From NCBI GenBank assembly GCA_017432075.1, contig JAFRJV010000067.1, positions 1 through 47,627 of the forward strand: a DNA stretch of 47,627 nt, written 5' to 3'. The notes below the pieces were generated by a model, which did no database searches, was not told the origin of the DNA, and saw only the letters and a program-made list of their open reading frames with translations. A program made the translations under genes and the position numbers. Within the stretch, counting starts at the first letter, position 1, and each line of letters starts with the position of its first letter. This stretch comes from Mogibacterium sp. Its GTDB lineage: Bacteria; Bacillota; Clostridia; Peptostreptococcales; Anaerovoracaceae. This document shows positions 47,539 to 47,627 of the stretch, piece by piece.

Positions 47539-47627
47539 TTACTCTGAATCCTTGGAATAACTTTTAGAACATGCCTTCTGCACATCAGGATCCCATGGAG
47601 CAAGTTTGTCCAACTCATCATCGGACA
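47539..47627 (-). CDS. C-terminal end of an unidentified protein (partial)
   Basis: The minus-strand frame entering from the right edge reads SDDELDKLAPWDPDVQKAC and ends at a TAA (complement of 47539-47541). It looks like a genuine acidic C-terminus, but it is too short to name; a transposase end is possible given the IS30 fragment next to it. Confidence 0.5.
   Translation of the reverse strand, partial: SDDELDKLAPWDPDVQKACSKSYSKDSE

Overview
The window reads as a chromosomal stretch of an anaerobic, low-to-middle GC Firmicute, most likely a gut or oral member of the Clostridia/Eubacteriales. Support for this includes strong GGAGG-type ribosome binding sites, TTGACA/TATAAT promoters, many U-tract terminators, lipoproteins with type II signal peptides, BspA-type leucine-rich repeat surface proteins, a ferredoxin-type aldo/keto reductase, flavodoxin, DUF5714, VanZ-RDD and NADAR proteins, and no obvious respiratory genes. 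The species cannot be named from this sequence. Almost all genes lie on the plus strand in short operons; the exceptions are the large secreted protein at the left edge and an IS30-type fragment at the right edge.

Layout. 0-3 kb: a secreted beta-rich surface protein on the minus strand. 3.2-7.4 kb: a cyclase/amidohydrolase pair, two lipoproteins (the second with an L,D-transpeptidase-like His/Cys motif) and an HD-domain protein. 7.4-13.3 kb: acetyltransferases, a VanZ-RDD membrane protein, a HAD phosphatase, a YfcE-type phosphodiesterase, a YcxB-like protein and an M29 aminopeptidase. 13.4-19.9 kb: a lipid/redox block with a diacylglycerol-kinase-family enzyme, a CrtI-like FAD oxidoreductase, its probable [2Fe-2S] reductase partner and two YhhN lysoplasmalogenase paralogues flanking an alpha/beta hydrolase. 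19.9-25 kb: HAD phosphatase, nitroreductase-family protein, YdjM-like membrane protein, then an epimerase/serine-hydrolase operon that probably works on wall peptides. 25-28 kb: a TetR gene with two palindromic operators, followed by a decaying redox cluster (flavodoxin fragment, ABM monooxygenase, carboxymuconolactone decarboxylase-like protein, flavodoxin lipoprotein, broken DUF4405 protein).

28-40 kb is the most unusual part. It holds a NADAR-domain fusion protein, the RNA ligase gene rtcB behind a leader with its own promoter, several stems, an intrinsic terminator touching the rtcB ribosome binding site and a perfect antiterminator segment, and a tRNA 3' half directly after rtcB. Next come an HpcH/HpaI aldolase, a compact locus laid out like a type I toxin-antitoxin pair, an XRE regulator fused to a SpoT-like HD hydrolase, a REP-type palindrome, several broken genes, and a SLOG/YpsA-like domain fused to a GIY-YIG nuclease. 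39.4-47.1 kb is a more AT-rich, surface-protein and mobile-remnant region: an InlB/FN3-type secreted protein, a PQQ-propeller-like lipoprotein, a serine recombinase remnant and a 1489-residue LRR protein carrying a papain-like Cys/His domain. The right edge has IS30-type transposase debris and the end of another minus-strand gene.

The strongest candidate for an undescribed system is the rtcB locus at about 30.9-33.5 kb. It combines an RNA repair ligase, a probable transcription-attenuating leader RNA, a NADAR ADP-ribose-processing protein upstream and a tRNA-like fragment downstream. The second candidate is the convergent small-peptide/antisense-RNA locus at 34.5-34.9 kb.
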